A stretch of DNA of 64,000 bases from Dipteronia dyeriana (GCA_032871835.1 CM065295.1:63113687-63177686), one strand, 5' to 3'. Shown: positions 1 through 11,491, counted from the stretch's first letter. The notes: generated by a model not told the origin, from the letters alone. Made by a program: numbers and translations.

Positions 1-170
1 GAAGACGTTAGACCACACGGTGGAATCAAGAAATTCAGATCTGCTGCTTACTCCAACGTAAGATTCACTTATATTTTTCCCTTTTGCATTCAATAACATG
101 ATTTGGCTCTTTAATTTGACATTGTTTTATTATTTTTTGCATTATGCAGTGCGTGCGCAAGCCATCCTGA
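1..170 (+). CDS. Conserved SAMDC uORF, 3' part (spliced)
   Basis: This is the C-terminal part of the conserved upstream peptide found in plant SAMDC mRNAs; its start lies outside the window. The exon at 1-57 reads EDVRPHGGIKKFRSAAYSN, and after the intron the exon at 150-170 reads CVRKPS followed by TGA. The join is in frame and recreates the family C-terminus SNCVRKPS. In plants this uORF peptide is known to repress translation of the downstream SAMDC ORF when polyamines are high. The uORF stop is 168 bases before the SAMDC start codon, on the same strand. Coordinates include the intron. Identity is near certain; regulation is inferred from the family. Confidence 0.93.
58..149 (+). other. 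Intron within the SAMDC uORF
   Basis: A 92-base intron with GTAAG at its 5' end and a T-rich stretch leading to ATGCAG at its 3' end. Removing it joins the two parts of the uORF between the Asn and Cys codons (phase 0). Plant SAMDC genes commonly have introns in the leader and uORF but none in the main ORF, as here. Confidence 0.9.
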
Positions 171-338
171 GTTTTTCTGAAGTTGTGACATAACCCCCTG
201 AAGCTCACTTATACTGCAATTTAATTTTCTGCTCTTACTCATACTGCAATTTTACTACTTTGTCAATTTTTCCTCTACTTGCCTCGTTCGCTCGTCTTTG
301 TCCCTGCAATCGTATTTTTTTGTTTTCTGTAAGCCAAG

Positions 339-1418
339 ATGGCTTCTGCAATTGGATTTGAAGGTTATGAAAAGAGGCTTGAGGTATCATTTTTCGAGCC
401 TGGCATATTTGCTGATCCTGGAGGCATGGGTCTCCGCTCTTTGTCCAAAGATCAATTGGATGAGATACTGAAACCAGCTGAATGCACCATTGTTTCCTCA
501 CTGTCAAATAAGTATCTGGATTCATACGTACTTTCAGAATCTAGCCTTTTTGTTTACCCCTACAAAGTTATCATCAAAACTTGTGGGACTACGAAGTTGC
601 TTCTTTCAATCCCTGCTATCCTTAAGTTGGCTGATTCCCTTTCCCTTGCTGTTCGATCGGTGAGGTACACTCGTGGGAGCTTCATATTTCCGGGGGCTCA
701 GTCATTTCCACATCGTAGCTTCTCTGAGGAAGTAACTGTCCTTGATAATCACTTCAGTAGGTTTGATATGGACAGCACAGCCTATTTGATGGGTAGCCCA
801 GACAACACCAAGAAATGGCATGTGTACTCTGCCACTGCTAAACCGGTGAACCAATCAAACCCTGTTTACACTCTGGAGATGTGCATGACTGGTTTAAACA
901 AGAAGCAAGCATCCGTCTTCTTTAAAACACCTGGAAGTTCAGCAGCTATAATGACCGAGGATTCTGGTATCAGGAAGATTCTTCCGAATTCTGAGATATG
1001 TGATTTTGAGTTTGATCCTTGCGGTTACTCGATGAATAGCATTGAAGCGGATGCAATATCTACAATCCATGTCACACCTGAGGACGGTTTCAGTTATGCT
1101 AGTTTTGAGGCCATGGGTTATGATTTTGAGGATGTGAATTTGGTTCCACTCCTTGAAAGGGTTCTTGGTTGCTTCATACCAAACGAGTTTTCTGTAGCTT
1201 TGCATACTGACATGGCAGGTGAAGAACTTGAAACAAAGTTCCCATTGGTGAACTTGAAGGGATACTCTTGCGGGCAGCAGGATTCTGTTGAGCTCGGTAA
1301 TGGTGGTTCGATAATTTACTATAGCTTTGCTAAAGCTGATGGCTGCACGTCTCCAAGGTCGATCCTGAAATGTTGCTGGAGCGAAGACGAAAAGGACGAG
1401 GAAGTTGAGGAGAAATAG
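339..1418 (+). CDS. SAMDC: S-adenosylmethionine decarboxylase proenzyme
   Basis: Converts S-adenosylmethionine to decarboxylated AdoMet, the aminopropyl donor for spermidine and spermine synthesis in the cytosol. The 359-residue protein fits the plant family (about 350-370). Visible hallmarks are the N-terminal [10 protein letters not shown] block and the self-processing site [12 protein letters not shown] near residues 65-76; cleavage before Ser68 makes the small and large subunits, and Ser68 becomes the pyruvoyl cofactor. Also visible are KTCGTT with the catalytic Cys near residue 82, and the [16 protein letters not shown] segment near residues 243-258, which matches the PEST-like region of plant enzymes. 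The ORF is intact and intronless. The start is the first ATG after the uORF and matches the family N-terminus. Translation is probably repressed by the upstream uORF when polyamines are abundant. Confidence 0.97.
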   Translation: MASAIGFEGYEKRLEVSFFEPGIFADPGGMGLRSLSKDQLDEILKPAECTIVSSLSNKYLDSYVLSESSLFVYPYKVIIKTCGTTKLLLSIPAILKLADSLSLAVRSVRYTRGSFIFPGAQSFPHRSFSEEVTVLDNHFSRFDMDSTAYLMGSPDNTKKWHVYSATAKPVNQSNPVYTLEMCMTGLNKKQASVFFKTPGSSAAIMTEDSGIRKILPNSEICDFEFDPCGYSMNSIEADAISTIHVTPEDGFSYASFEAMGYDFEDVNLVPLLERVLGCFIPNEFSVALHTDMAGEELETKFPLVNLKGYSCGQQDSVELGNGGSIIYYSFAKADGCTSPRSILKCCWSEDEKDEEVEEK

Positions 1419-1471
1419 TTTTCTACATAATAATATTTTGTGTGCTGTTTTTTTCATTACGAATTTGTTTT

Positions 1472-1477
1472 AATAAA
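1472..1477 (+). terminator. Candidate polyadenylation signal of SAMDC
   Basis: AATAAA lies 54 bases after the SAMDC stop in a T-rich 3' UTR. Plant poly(A) signals are loose, so this is only the best-looking candidate. Confidence 0.4.
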
Positions 1478-1915
1478 TGTTGCGGGGTTATGTTGTAATA
1501 GCAGCGGTTGATAAGCTGCATTGGGCTTATTAATTATCACTTGATATTTCATTTTGTTGTTTGTTTCCAGACATTGAGCTGTGTTGAACCAGTATTTCTA
1601 TTTTAATAAGATTGATTTGTCTGTTAGTTTCAAGTTGTCTACTGCTAGTATCTAGCAATGGAGTTTTTGTGATGATGATAGACAAAGGTTTTTGTTCTGC
1701 TAATGGATTCAATGATTAATTATATATTCAAGGGCGGCTTGTGTTGGTTCTTCAAATCTAAAATAGTCCCCATTAAATTGATTTTTTCTCCGGTTATAAT
1801 AGCAGGTGAAAATGCTTTATGGTGTCACGAGCATTTTCAATTTGTATAAAGCCCTTTTACAAGATTCGAGTGTCCAACATATGAGATATCTTTTTAATAA
1901 AATATTACTTCATTT
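1478..1915. other. SAMDC 3' flank, no gene seen
   Basis: AT-rich sequence after the SAMDC gene. Part may be 3' UTR. No convincing reading frame or repeat was seen. Confidence 0.5.
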
Positions 1916-2061
1916 AAATTTAGTATCCAAATGATACGACAAACACTCTAGTCCTTTCATTTAAATTGGATTAGATTTGTATGATTTAAATGAATGGAAT
2001 GAAGTGTTGCCATATCATTTTGATACCGGATTTGGATCCACATCATTTGGATATTAGATTT
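1916..2061. mobile_element. Foldback (MITE-like) element
   Basis: The two halves are inverted copies of each other. The left arm (from 1916) has GTATCCAAATGATACGACA and CTTTCATTTAAAT; the right arm, read on the other strand, has GTATCAAAATGATATGGCA and CATTCATTTAAAT. The arms meet around a short loop near 1970-1983. A further copy of ATCCAAATGAT sits at the right edge. There is no coding capacity. Superfamily is not assignable by eye because no clear target duplication was found. Confidence 0.55.
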
Positions 2062-5000
2062 GGACAAAGTAGCATTACTCTTCCCATCAAAGATTAAAGA
2101 TCATATGGAATTATAATACTGTAAGTAGAATAAATTCCAAAGAAGAATCACTTTATTTTGTGCATGTATTATATTATGGATAGACCAATAAATCATAGTT
2201 CAGATTTGGATGGCACAGAATAACACCAAGCTGCCGAATCTGATTCTTGAGTCTTGACCATTAGCATGTGTTTGGAAAAAAGCGAAAAGAAATGGCATTA
2301 TGGCAAATTGGCAATATGCATTCATTGGTTTATCTGTTTTGTGGTGGTGAGAGAGTGTCCGTGGGGACAGATGATGATGACCTTGTAATGGGAATCAGAA
2401 TAAATGCGGCAATTTCAATATGAATGGGAGAATTCTGGCCGCTCATATTTGTTGTAAAAGGAAGCTTCCTGGAAACTTGTTTGTATGCTCAAATTTGATG
2501 ATTATTTCATTTCAGAATCTTTTGAGTTTTGGCTGCCCACCCATATGTGATATGTGGCTGTGGTTGTTGGGGGACTATACTCTTTTGACTTGCATGTTGG
2601 CCTGTAGAATTATGAATTTAGGAGATTCCTCAAATTTGCTTTGAAACTTCAAGCATCAACCATGTTAAATGTCCTGTACCATATCATTTATCAAATAACC
2701 AATACTCAATATTACCACATACCGGTGATGTAAACATCGACCTGCGCAGCTGCATTATGCCAAATCGGTCAGCCTAGGGTTTGTACATGAATATAACTCT
2801 AAAACGGTTTAAAAAAACCCTGTACTTTCTTTTCTTCTTATCCTGCCTTAGCCTCCATGGCTCCATTGACTAGCGTCCATAACCTTTTACAACACTGAAA
2901 TAATACGATTATCAAATTGGGTAACTATATTGCCACCTATAAAATATCTTGTTGCATCCGGTTTCTCAAGAGTCAAGACACCCATCATAGTAGTATAAAA
3001 ATAAATAAATATTCCTATATACCTCCCCAAAATTTCAAAAATAACCCTACTTCCTTTTAACAGTAACTAATATCTTTTAATCCCTTTTTTTCTCTTATTC
3101 TTTAGCCTTTTAATCTTCTTCTTCTTTAATCTCTTTTTCTTCTGTTTAATATTTGAAGTAACTCTGCAACTTGACGGCGTTAACCCTCATTTTGTAAAAA
3201 TAACAAATCTAGGGATTGTAGTTGTAATATATCTGGTTATCAAATGAATCCCAAGTAATATAACAGGAAACAGCGACTTCAGTATATTAGTATATAAGGC
3301 TAAAATTGAAAGACCACCACTTCTTCCAATTTTTATTTCTCTTCCATAATAATAATCATTACTAGTAGTACCAGCCACTTGATCATAATTCTCAATCTCT
3401 CCTTGTAGTTTACTTGCATCTGCTACCAAATTTTCAACAGAAGAAAAAATAAATTCAAATTAAGATGTATAGTAAAAACAAAATAGTATGACAAAAACAT
3501 AAAAGCATTGAGAAATTCCCTTGCACACACTAAAACAACAATAACTAATACAAATGAATGAATGTAATCGACCTTACTAATTAAAACAAGAAGAAAAAAA
3601 AAGGAATAACGTACTACACCCATGTGCAGTGCCGGCTCAATGATGTCAGAGGTTCTAGGTGAAAACTTCTTATTTTGTATTTATCGTAAAATCATTTTTA
3701 TATTAAAAATATTACTTAAGATTTATTTTTCTTACTTCGATACAAAAATGTTAATTATAGAACCCGAAAAATGTTAAAGCGGAAAGAATGATCATTCTAA
3801 ACAAGTTGTTTTCAAATACCTCAAAATATTAAGAATTGATTTTGCGAAAACATGGTTACAAATAGTGATTATAAAATTAATAAAAAAAAAATAAAAAAAA
3901 ATGAACAAAATAGATGTAAGACAAAGTTTTATCCTAACCTTCGTAAACATGTCTTAAAAAAATGTTCAGAAACATGTTTTAAGAAAGTATTTGGAATTAC
4001 AAAATCATTAAATGAATGATTTTTTTCTTATTAAACAATTAAAATTTAAATAACTAATAATAATTTTAAGAGAAAAAAATATGTATAAGAAGTTATTAAA
4101 TAAAAGATGTTAATAAATATTATAAGGGTTTTTTTTATGTTAAATTTAGGAGAGGTTATATTTTCATGGCCGGATAATAGGAGGTTTTTTAATTTAATAT
4201 TATCTATAAATAAATTTTATATATAAAAAAACTGAGCTTAAATTTTGGAGCCACAACCTTACTCGCCTAGTCTTCAGCAGTCTCAGAGGCGGATGAATAG
4301 GTGGGCTGACCTGGGTGGGCATCTTGAAAGGAAAAAAACATAATTAAATATAAATATATAAGTATTCTAATCGGACGGTTTTCCTTTCATCTTATGGTAC
4401 ATCATTCCATTTGATAGAAAGAAAATGTCAATTCAAACATTGACATTACATTAACATTTATTATAATTTATATTCAGAAATACCTATATTTTCAAAAAGT
4501 TTTTCAAATTCCTTTTCAAATAATATTTACATGTGAGACACGAACGTAATCTTGTCCGCTATATAATCTCATAATTTATAAGATATTGACACCTCACGTG
4601 TTAAAACTATTTAAAAAGAAATTGTGGATTTTTTTTAAAAAAGTTTAACATTACTCATTCATATTTATATCAATATCTATTCTTTTTGTCTCTCTCTAAC
4701 ACACACTTCTCGATACACTCTTCTCTTGAGTCACGTCCTAATCCCAATTCCCTTTAGGTTCCAAATCCTAATTATCTCTATTCTCCTAATTAATAATTAT
4801 TTTTATCTCTCAAAATTTTTAATTATAAAAATATTCATATCCAATTCTCTAGCTCACATATTTTTTAGTTAATTTTTTTTAATAACATACTAGAGTTTTG
4901 GATTTATTAGTTATAATTTTAATTTAGTATTTATTATTTTTTTATGAATTTATTTTCCTATTGCAATATATTATTTTTAATATTATATTATAATTTATAA

Positions 5001-5116
5001 AATATCGCTTTAACCAAATTGTTTGATAATTTTAGTTTACAGTGTCAATCAACCTTATATCAAAATCAATAAAAACTATGCTTTCATACTTTGAGAAAAA
5101 AAAAATATAATCAATA
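2062..5116. other. AT-rich intergenic region
   Basis: Very AT-rich spacer with short accidental ORFs only. Two stretches look like decayed dispersed repeats: one starting near 3627 with CAGTGCCGGCTC, and one near 4285 with CAGAGGCGGATGAATAGG. Neither has ends clear enough to annotate. No gene was recognised. Confidence 0.5.
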
Positions 5117-5124
5117 TATGGGAG

Positions 5125-5987
5125 TAGCCATGGCACCGGTTCCGGCTCGACTTGGTTCCTGGTTAGGAATCGACGATCCTGGTGATCCCGGCTTGAAACC
5201 AGCGATCCCGGTTCTGGGGCCACCAGAACCAGTTTCGGTTTTGATTCCTGTTCTGGTTCCCCGATTTTGGTCCCGTTCCGACGGTTCTACCGGTTTGGTT
5301 CTAATTATTTTTTAATAAAAAAAGCCTACTCGGACTCAGTGTCTCAGATCCCACTCCCTAAATCCCAATCCCAAATTGATACCCAACAAATTTTTCCAAA
5401 TCAACCTTTTCTCTCTCTCTCTCTCTTAAATCAACACAACACATATCTTCATCTCCTTATCTCTCAAATCAACCTAGATTTTTCGTTGGTTGGATTGAAC
5501 ATCATCATCATCTTTCTTCTTCCTCTTCCACAACTTCTTCGACTTCCTTAGCTTCTTCGACTGCCATCTTTTTCACCTGTCTTCTTTTTCTTGCTTGGAT
5601 CGATCGATCGAGAGTGATGAGATTAAGGGTGGTGTCATGGTGGTCACCAGTCAATGTGATTTAATTTAGGTGGTGGTGGATTTGGGTTTGTCGTGGTGGG
5701 TGCTTGATTGGTTTGAATTAGAGAGACAGAGATCTGGTTTAGATTTTGGAAGAGAGAGAGGCAGAACCTAAAGAAAGAGATCTGAGTTTGTGGTGGAGAG
5801 AGAGATGAGAGATCCGGTTCCACGAATTTGAATATATATATATATATATATGGTACTGGAACCACCCGAACCGAATCGAATCGAGTTCTGATACAGTTTT
5901 ATATTTTAGAGAATCGGAATCAGAACCTCCGTGGTTCCGGTTCTAAAGCCACGGTTCTGGTTCGGTTCCATACCAATGTCATATCTA
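5125..5987. mobile_element. Non-autonomous hAT element (hAT-1)
   Basis: An 863-base element with both ends crowded with GGTTCC/CCGGTTC motifs, typical of plant hAT subterminal regions. The left end reads TAGCCATGGCACCGG and the right end, on the other strand, TAGATATGACATTGG, an imperfect terminal inverted repeat (10 of 15 match). Flanking octamers TATGGGAG and TGTAGAAG match at 5 of 8, so any target duplication is old. Inside are CT/GA-rich tracts and a (TA)n run near 5832-5850 but no transposase. The ends resemble those of hAT-2 in the KIN2-like gene. Confidence 0.65.
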
Positions 5988-5995
5988 TGTAGAAG

Positions 5996-6967
5996 TGGAT
6001 CAAGTTCTTCATGTAATGTTAGAAATGAGAGTTCAAGTTTGTCATCTTTATCTTAAAGATTTTTTAATATTAATACTTTTTATTATAAACGTGATTCTAG
6101 ATTACCTCATAAGACAAAGTTTAAATAATACTTATTTTTATTTACGCTTCATTTTTTTAAAGGAATAAAAATCAATATTGTCTTATTGAAAGTTTATATA
6201 CATAGTTTAATATATATATTTTTAAGTGTAAGATTCAGTATGTTCATTTATCTAGCCAGTTGTATTTTTATTTTTCATTTAATGAAATTTTCTAATACCG
6301 TCGAATATAACTTCAGATATATATTAATATATATATATAAAATTGGGTGCACAGATGATTTTTCAAGGATGTCAATAGTGTCATATTTATTTGTTTATTT
6401 ATTTGATCTATTTACTTCATAGGCCTTGTCCATTGGGCTTGTAGGCCCAATTAGTTATGTTTGGCCCGTGTGGGTCTTGTAATTGTAGGGATTGAATACA
6501 GGATGAGTTGTATGAGTTGTATGAGCATTCAATTTCTTGTTGATTTATATAAATATAGTCACCGTATGAAAAATTTATACATCAGCTAAGAATGGCAATA
6601 AAAAGAACACAGACACAGAACACACACACTCTTTAGTAGTTGTGTTAATAGGGTTTGAATACATATTGGATTGTTTGGATACCAGTAGCTGTGTCAGTGT
6701 GTCTCTACTGAGAAAGTAGGGTATACTGTACACATTTGCTCTCATAATTTGCGGTTGGTTCGTTATGATTGGTAGCATTGGCATCTATAACATTATAAAT
6801 TTTGAGCCAAAGATGATTAGAGCCGTAAATCCATAGTACATTATTGATTATTTTAGAAGGAACAAGAAAGATGTTGGATTTCCCTTAATACTCATTCGAT
6901 TTCTTTTACAATGGTGAACATTATGATCATTTTGAGTCATCTTGTGTATTTTTTTCGTTGATCCGAA
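5996..6967. other. AT-rich intergenic region
   Basis: No gene was recognised. It contains AT dinucleotide runs near 6317-6342 and decayed sequence leading into the potassium-transporter fragment. Confidence 0.5.
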
Positions 6968-7360
6968 GCACTATTTGCAACTGTTGGTCACTTCACAGTT
7001 CGGTCCATACAGATAAGCACATGCTGTGTTGTCCACATATCCAGCTATCATATTGTGTACCAGCATCCTGAATATGTGAATGATGCTTTCTACAAGTCCA
7101 TACCAGGTGGTTGTTTAATTTTGCCGATATGGGTTCTCTATATTACGATCAATTGACTAAACTTTGGTGATGCAACGCAGTGTTTGATGATCTGGTCCTA
7201 TTGTATTGGCCACTGTTTGTGGTGGCTCTACTAGCAGCAGACATAGCAAGTCAAGTCATGCACACATCGGCTAAATATGAAGGACATGTTTACATTACCG
7301 AAATCAATTACCTACTCATGCTTGCTTGTATAGGTGGAAAACCGAAAAATTTGGCAACGC
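6968..7360 (+). pseudogene. HAK/KUP/KT potassium transporter fragment
   Basis: Two coding-like blocks match the middle of plant HAK/KUP K+ transporters. Block 1 (6968-7106) reads ALFATVGHFTVRSIQIS and later DAFYKSIP, corresponding to the family's FADLGHF..IQI and FY.S(I/V)P regions. A GT-AG intron-like gap follows (7107-7180). Block 2 (7181-7360) reads [11 protein letters not shown] and [20 protein letters not shown], matching WP.FVVA and the [21 protein letters not shown] signature. About 20 residues (ISGAFSII...CFPRVKVV) that normally separate ASQ(A) from HTSAKYEG are missing, and neither the N-terminal transmembrane region nor the C-terminal domain is present. The ORF runs on to 7458 with unrelated residues. 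This is a decayed, internally deleted fragment. Confidence 0.75.
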
Positions 7361-7633
7361 ATATGATTCGCCTCCCTGAAATCAAGGCTTGGTTTGTTAT
7401 AACTGCTGCCTGTACAGCCACCACAAACATTAGCCAATATAGAGGACCTGATCAGTGACCAATCAATCATTGCAAAATTAAGTTAATTGATCACAGTCTA
7501 GAGAATCAATAGCAATAGAGACGTGGACCAATCTGCGAGCTTTCATCATTTCATCTGCCTTTGAATTGAACAACTCCAAAGACTCCTAGTCAGAAGGCCT
7601 AAATTATGCAACCAACCAGAAACTAAGAGAGAA

Positions 7634-7690
7634 ACGTGTCATGTTGCATTCCACGTGTCAGGCAATGAGCTGGTTTTGTTAGCTATAAAT
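7634..7690 (+). promoter_or_regulatory. ABRE/G-box promoter of the KIN2-like gene
   Basis: Two ABA-response-like elements, ACGTGTC at 7634-7640 and CACGTGTC at 7652-7659, lie just upstream of a TATA box (TATAAAT, 7684-7690). The start codon is at 7821. This layout fits the ABA, cold or drought induction known for KIN/COR6.6-type genes; the response itself is inferred. Confidence 0.75.
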
Positions 7691-7820
7691 TGTGGCAACT
7701 TAGAGCTGTTGTTCATCTTCACCAAAGTTGAGTTTGTTGTTTACGTGCATTAATCTGATCTCTACAAAAAAAAAAAAAAAACATTTAAATCTGTGTTACT
7801 TAACACCTCAAAAACAAGAA

Positions 7821-8631
7821 ATGGCAGACAATTCCCAGAAGATGAGCTATCATGCTGGTGAGGCCAAGGGCCAAGCTCAGGAGAAAGCCAGCAACATGAT
7901 GGACAAGGCCAGCAATACTGCTCAATCTGCAAAAGATTCCATGCAACAGGTAAGTTAGACATATCGCTGGTTCCGGTTCTAGGGACCCTGAACCGGAACC
8001 GGAACCGGCAGTTCCGGTCCGGTTTCGGCACTGCCGATTCTGCAGTCCAGTTTTTTTTTTTGGCCGACTGTTTGGCCCAACGTACTGCTGTCATCAGCAT
8101 ATCGTTGGGCCTCCAACAGTTCAGCCCAATATTTTTTATTTAAGAAAATCTGTTTTGGTGGAACCGAACCGGAAGGTTCCACCAAAATTGGAACCGAACC
8201 GAAACCGTGCATTGTAGCGGTTCCGGTTCGGAACCTAAAATGTTGGTTCGGTTACCGTTTTTTTTGGTTCGGTTCACCGGTTCGAATCGAACCGCCGACA
8301 TATCTAAGGTAAATAAATAGGATGGACACTTTCAACCCGACCCAGCTTGGCTGCAGCAAATTAGTGAAAATGGGTTATAATCATATAATTCGAAAATATG
8401 TTGGGTTGATTTTTTTTTCCAACCCGAAAACTGATCCCATATATATAAACTATCAGATTCAATTCAAATCAGTATTTGTACTACATTTATTTGGTATATC
8501 AATCTGGACTCTTAAGCCTAATAATATGTTGCATATTTTGTTGTTGTGGTGTGTAGACTGGTCAGCAGGTGAAGGAAAAGGCACAGGGAGCTGCTGAAGC
8601 AGTCAAGAATGCAACTGGAATGAACAATTGA
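7821..8631 (+). CDS. KIN2/COR6.6-like stress-induced small LEA protein
   Basis: Exons 7821-7949 and 8557-8631 encode a 67-residue hydrophilic peptide that starts MADNSQKMSYHAGEAKGQAQ and ends KNATGMNN. It is rich in Ala, Lys, Gln and Glu, lacks Cys and Trp, and has the AGEAKGQAQEK...KASN and A..AVKNATGM blocks of plant KIN1/KIN2-type proteins, which accumulate in the cytosol under cold, drought or ABA. Exon 1 ends CAG before GTAAGT and exon 2 follows TGTGTAG; the join is phase 0. The intron is 607 bases, of which 359 come from a hAT insertion and its target duplication. ABREs and a TATA box lie upstream. The reading frame is intact, so the gene is probably functional if the original splice donor is used. 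Confidence 0.88.
7956..8306. mobile_element. Non-autonomous hAT element (hAT-2) in the KIN2-like intron
   Basis: A 351-base element with inverted ends TAGACATATCGCTGG (left) and TAGATATGTCGGCGG (right, other strand), matching at 11 of 15 positions, and subterminal GGTTCC/GGAACC repeats. It is flanked by octamers AGGTAAGT (7948-7955) and AGGTAAAT (8307-8314), a hAT-type 8-bp duplication with one mismatch. The duplicated octamer is the 5' splice site itself. There is no transposase ORF. The ends resemble hAT-1 at 5125-5987. Confidence 0.88.
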
Positions 8632-9902
8632 ATGCAAATTAATCTCATAATAAGATTTTCATTTTTCAGAATTAAGTATGTGCTCTTCTGTGTAGTTCTC
8701 TCTCCTTTATTTATTCATAAAGGTTTCTAGCTACACAGACTTGCGTTTGGAGATTATGTACCTTGTTTATGGTGCTTCTTTTATGAAATTATGATTTCAG
8801 TTTGTTGCTACATATCCATTATCGATCAATGTGTGTCAAACGGGCAGACCCTAGGGTGGGGGCGTTTTAGGGGGAACCCCACCCACAAACCCCATTTCTT
8901 TTCATTAATAATTCTAAATTTTCAATTCTTAATCTGAAAATCGGAATCCAGCCATTTTAATATATCCAATTATGTTAAAATATGTAATCCAAAAAGTAAT
9001 CAAAATATTCGTTTCAAAATATAAAATTGGTTTTAAAAAATCCAAAATAAATATAAATACTTCTAATAGGGTATTACACACTAAAAATCAAAGCAAATTA
9101 ATGTGCTAAGTATTAAGTACTAACTCATGTTAATATCATAAAATATATATATTTTTTAATTGTTAATTTTTTTGATATAAATATAAATATAAATAATATA
9201 TATATATATCATCACCTCCCCATTCACAAAATGCAGGCCAAAGTTTCCCCCCACCCGCCACCCCCCACCCGCCACCCGCCACCCGTAAAACCCATTTGGT
9301 GTAAATTTTGCTCCCAAAAACTCCTATAGGGCCGTGGTGGATGGGGCCCCATGAGGGAAACGTCTATCCCCACGTCTAACCCATTTAAAAAATCTTCTAA
9401 AGGGCTTGCGGGCCGAGAAAAGCCTAACTCTTTAGGCTCGGCCCACAAACTAGAATACATTCACTGCTCGGCCCAAAGCCCAATCTCGCTTAATATCTGA
9501 TCTAATTCGGGTCATATAGCTTGACCAACAATAAGTTATTAAAGAATAGCGATATTTATAGAGCCACCCTTAAAATATCTCTTTACACCCAGAATAGCGA
9601 TATCTGTTTTTTTGTTCGTTGTTCATTTTTCATTGGCTTTGTCCTTATATTTTTAAAAACCCATCAACATGGTTCCTTTGTGAGTTAACCGTCAGTCAAA
9701 TTTAACATTTCCATGGATATTTTCGTCTTTAAACAATTCACTTGACATGTGTCAATATAAAAAAAGAAAGATTTTTTTTTAGAAATAAGAAAAGAACAAT
9801 TATATATTTATATAACAACAAATAAAATTAATATATAATTAAAAATTAAAACAAGTAGTGTCTTTTAACCTCATATATGCGGATGACATTTAGATGTCTA
9901 AT
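8632..9902. other. Intergenic region with a GC-rich decayed repeat
   Basis: The 3' flank of the KIN2-like gene. Between about 8836 and 9530 there are G/C-rich ends (TGTCAAACGGGCAGACCC on the left; GGCTCGGCCCAC-type sequence on the right) around an AT-rich core. This looks like another old hAT-type element, but no matching termini or target duplication could be confirmed. A CCCGCCAC-type short tandem repeat lies at 9251-9285. No gene was seen. Confidence 0.4.
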
Positions 9903-10096
9903 TGTTAGGTTTTCGATTTGTGTTTGCTTGATTCCATAACAATACGATCTTTGTATTGGCTTGACATGCCTTGGCGAGGGCAAAATTGTGCCCATATGAA
10001 CGAATAATCTCCAGCCTCACTTATGGGTTCATTTGTTCGTAAAAAACATACGTATCACCTAGAAATTTCATTCTAGAATCTGCTTCATCTGAGGAC

Positions 10097-11491
10097 TGAT
10101 CGGTCTATTTTATATATGTTTTTTTATCCCCTATTTTATATGTAATAAGCTTGTCTCTCGAGTAATTTAGGTTATTTAATTTGTTTATTGAGTATATGTA
10201 GGTCATTTTTCTTTTAACATTAGGTGTTTGGTGATGTTTGCAAAGAATGGAGTTTAACGAGAAGATAATAGGCAAATCTGTCAACTTCCGATGTGTTGGT
10301 CGCTGCCCGTGCAATGCTTTAACGACAGCATATCCAGTGGAGAAGTCTAGGCTTGCCATCTTTCAGGACCGCGATCCATACCGCTTCCTAGTACCAGCCC
10401 AAGCCGCGGAAATGACCAGAGAGTACAACGTTTGGAGTACTGCAGTTTGTGCAAGGTGTCCATGCCGCGGTATAGGGAGTGGTCGTGCACATTCCTTGTT
10501 TTCTTGGGAATTCTGAAACCCTATTTGATGGATGACCTATATATATTTATTATTATTTTTCTTCAGAAGACAACACACACATTCTAGCCTTTTTAACCAT
10601 TATTCTTTATCGCAAACACCATACACAACTCTTTCATCATCTTTGCACATCTGAAGATCAAAGACTGAAAAGATTTCAGAAGATTTCAGAAGATTTCAAT
10701 CGAAGACTTGAAATACTCAATGGGTTCTTTTTTTCTTCTGCTTTTATTTTCATGATGTGTAACTAACACCATATTGGGGAATCAACGTGAACCTCTATGA
10801 ATGCTTTTTATTAGAATTGATTATATATTAATTTATTCAAGTTTTGATTTATTCAATTCATCTTCTGTCTTAATTCTTTATTCTTGTTAATGCATGATCA
10901 TACGTTGGCATGAATTTAGGGTTTTGATAATTTAATGATTGAGGTTGGAGTATTGATTTATATGCAATCTTAATTAATATTCAATTGAATGGATAAAACT
11001 GATCTTAGCATTGATCTATGCAAGTGGGTTTTGGTTCTTTGTTCTAGACTTAATGGGTTTTCGGTTGTAGTTTGCACCATTGATCTATGGATAAACCGTA
11101 ATTGAGAACCTTTGATTCATCCCAGGATCATACAGTAACAATCATACTGAAGATAAAAACGAACCCTTAACTGAATTAATATCTTTTTCAAAGTCAACTC
11201 GAAACATTGAGTAGACATAGTTAGGGAGCATTGATGACCTAGTGCTTTCTTTCCATTGAGCACAAACCAAACATTCTCAATTGCTTTCTTTAGTTTAATT
11301 TAATTTAGTTTTAGTTTTAATTCAGTCTTCAAACAATCTCTTGGTTACTTTAATTTAGCTTTAATTAAAATTAGTTTTCAACCATTAAATCTATAGTCTT
11401 CGTGGGAATGATCCTTACTTGCCGCTGTGCTTATTTTTACAATTCGTGCACTTGCGAGTATTGTTTTTATGAACACGATTTCAAACAATCA
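10097..11491 (+). repeat. Athila-1 5' LTR
   Basis: A 1395-base LTR (TG...CA) matching 33064-34437. The U3 part holds a GC-rich cluster (10270-10500) with CCGCGG at 10404 and 10465 and CpG-decayed variants, then a TATA box CTATATATATTTA at 10538-10550. The R/U5 part contains the GTGGGAATGATCCTTACTTGC segment near the end, seen also in other Athila-type LTRs of this window. Confidence 0.88.

Noticed and set aside
939..1457. A 172-codon ORF on the minus strand opposite SAMDC
   Set aside because: It is the shadow of the SAMDC coding sequence; no protein family features.
3187..3623. Two minus-strand ORFs of 66-80 codons
   Set aside because: AT-rich, low-complexity hydrophobic translations with no family resemblance.
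8836..9530. Third hAT element with TGTCAAACGGGC-like end
   Set aside because: The left end looks like a hAT terminus, but no matching right end or 8-bp duplication could be found; mentioned only within the intergenic entry.
10238..10516. A 92-codon ORF with several Cys-Pro-Cys patterns
   Set aside because: Located inside the Athila-1 5' LTR U3 motif island and not conserved in the 3' LTR; treated as non-coding.
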